64,000 nt of DNA from Planomicrobium sp. Y74. GTDB taxonomy: Bacteria > Bacillota > Bacilli > Bacillales_A > Planococcaceae. Numbering within the stretch: position 1 is the first letter of the stretch; every line of letters begins with the position of its first letter. The notes beneath the pieces were generated by a model that saw nothing but the letters and a program-made list of their open reading frames with translations, did no database searches and was not told the DNA's origin. Of the stretch, positions 63,814-64,000 are shown one piece after another. Location of the stretch: the NCBI RefSeq assembly GCF_003668635.1, contig NZ_RCWH01000003.1:1-64000 (forward strand). Reading direction: 5' to 3'. The position numbers and the translations under genes are program-made.

Positions 63814-64000
63814 ATGGCAGGGTTGAATTTAGTCAACATCAAGAAAGTCTATGACAAAGGTGTTGTTTCCGTTCAGGACTTTAACCTGGAAATCAGGGAC
63901 AAGGAATTTCTCGTATTGGTCGGACCGTCCGGCTGTGGGAAATCGACGACGCTGCGGATGATCGCTGGGCTGGAAGACATCACGGAAGGCGATCTGTTCA
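63814..64000 (+). CDS. CUT1 ABC transporter ATPase (MsmK/UgpC type), 5' part
   Basis: The first 62 codons of an MsmK-type ATPase run to the window edge: [20 protein letters not shown], then Walker [10 protein letters not shown]. The visible part differs from the gene at 40233 at only a few residues (N5, I9 and I27 instead of T5, L9 and V27), and most other base changes are silent. It is downstream of xylAB, so it may power the xylo-oligosaccharide importer. AGGAGGG-type CGGAGGG precedes the ATG. The rest is outside the window. Confidence 0.92.
   Translation, partial: MAGLNLVNIKKVYDKGVVSVQDFNLEIRDKEFLVLVGPSGCGKSTTLRMIAGLEDITEGDLF

Overview
The window reads as a chromosomal segment of a low-to-moderate GC Gram-positive bacterium of the order Bacillales. 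Planococcaceae (Planococcus or Planomicrobium-like) is my best guess from gene order, codon use and the intergenic repeat types; this is inference, not a database result. Evidence for Bacillales: an rrn operon end with tRNA-Asp, the block tsaE-tsaB-rimI-tsaD / ydiF-type ABC-F / rex-tatA-tatC / CPBP protease / groES-groEL that matches Bacillus gene order, a CIRCE element, an S-box riboswitch, GbsR-type control of betaine synthesis, and catabolite (cre) sites.

Layout. (1) 1-1128: 3' end of 23S rRNA, 5S rRNA, tRNA-Asp. (2) 1262-11419: conserved housekeeping core (t6A tRNA modification, translation ABC-F factor, redox repressor Rex, Tat export, chaperonins). A cluster of DnaA-box-like sites lies between tsaD and the ABC-F gene. 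(3) 11596-13957: SAM-I riboswitch operon with a MetQ-like lipoprotein and an acyl-CoA-dehydrogenase-fold flavoprotein. (4) 14068-21126: assorted single genes (SDR, DegV, Dus, small hypothetical proteins, a DrrAB-type ABC exporter, a methyltransferase). (5) 21213-26491: osmoprotection locus: OpuAC-type binding protein, GbsR, betaine aldehyde dehydrogenase and a FAD (BetA-type) choline dehydrogenase. (6) 26639-29607: DUF1456 protein, then a formylglycine-generating enzyme overlapping a sulfatase of sulfamidase-like sequence.

(7) 29678-41333: an alpha-glucoside uptake and phosphorolysis operon: two different GH65 phosphorylases, a binding protein and two permeases, a DUF624 membrane protein, a LacI regulator, beta-phosphoglucomutase and an MsmK-type ATPase. 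CcpA, a LacI-type operator and a leader terminator appear to control it. (8) 41479-50792: a XylFGH-type (ChvE/GguAB-like) sugar transporter followed by a membrane-anchored binding protein, a LytS/YesM-type kinase, a YesN-type regulator and a second binding lipoprotein. This is the layout of the clostridial XylFII-LytS-YesN xylose sensor. (9) 51043-64000: luciferase-like oxidoreductase, GH43 beta-xylosidase, XylR, a xylo-oligosaccharide-type ABC transporter without its own ATPase, a second DUF624 protein, xylA, xylB, an aldo/keto reductase and the start of a second, nearly identical MsmK-type ATPase gene.

Together, regions 7-9 form a catabolic island of about 34 kb for plant-derived or storage oligosaccharides. 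Oligosaccharides enter by two CUT1 transporters, are split inside the cell by phosphorylases or beta-xylosidase, and xylose enters central metabolism by XylA/XylB. Two regulatory themes recur: cre sites close to transcription starts, and a hairpin directly after each of three binding-protein genes. The strongest new observation is a pair of matching XylR-operator/promoter/cre modules in front of the xylo-oligosaccharide transporter and xylA.
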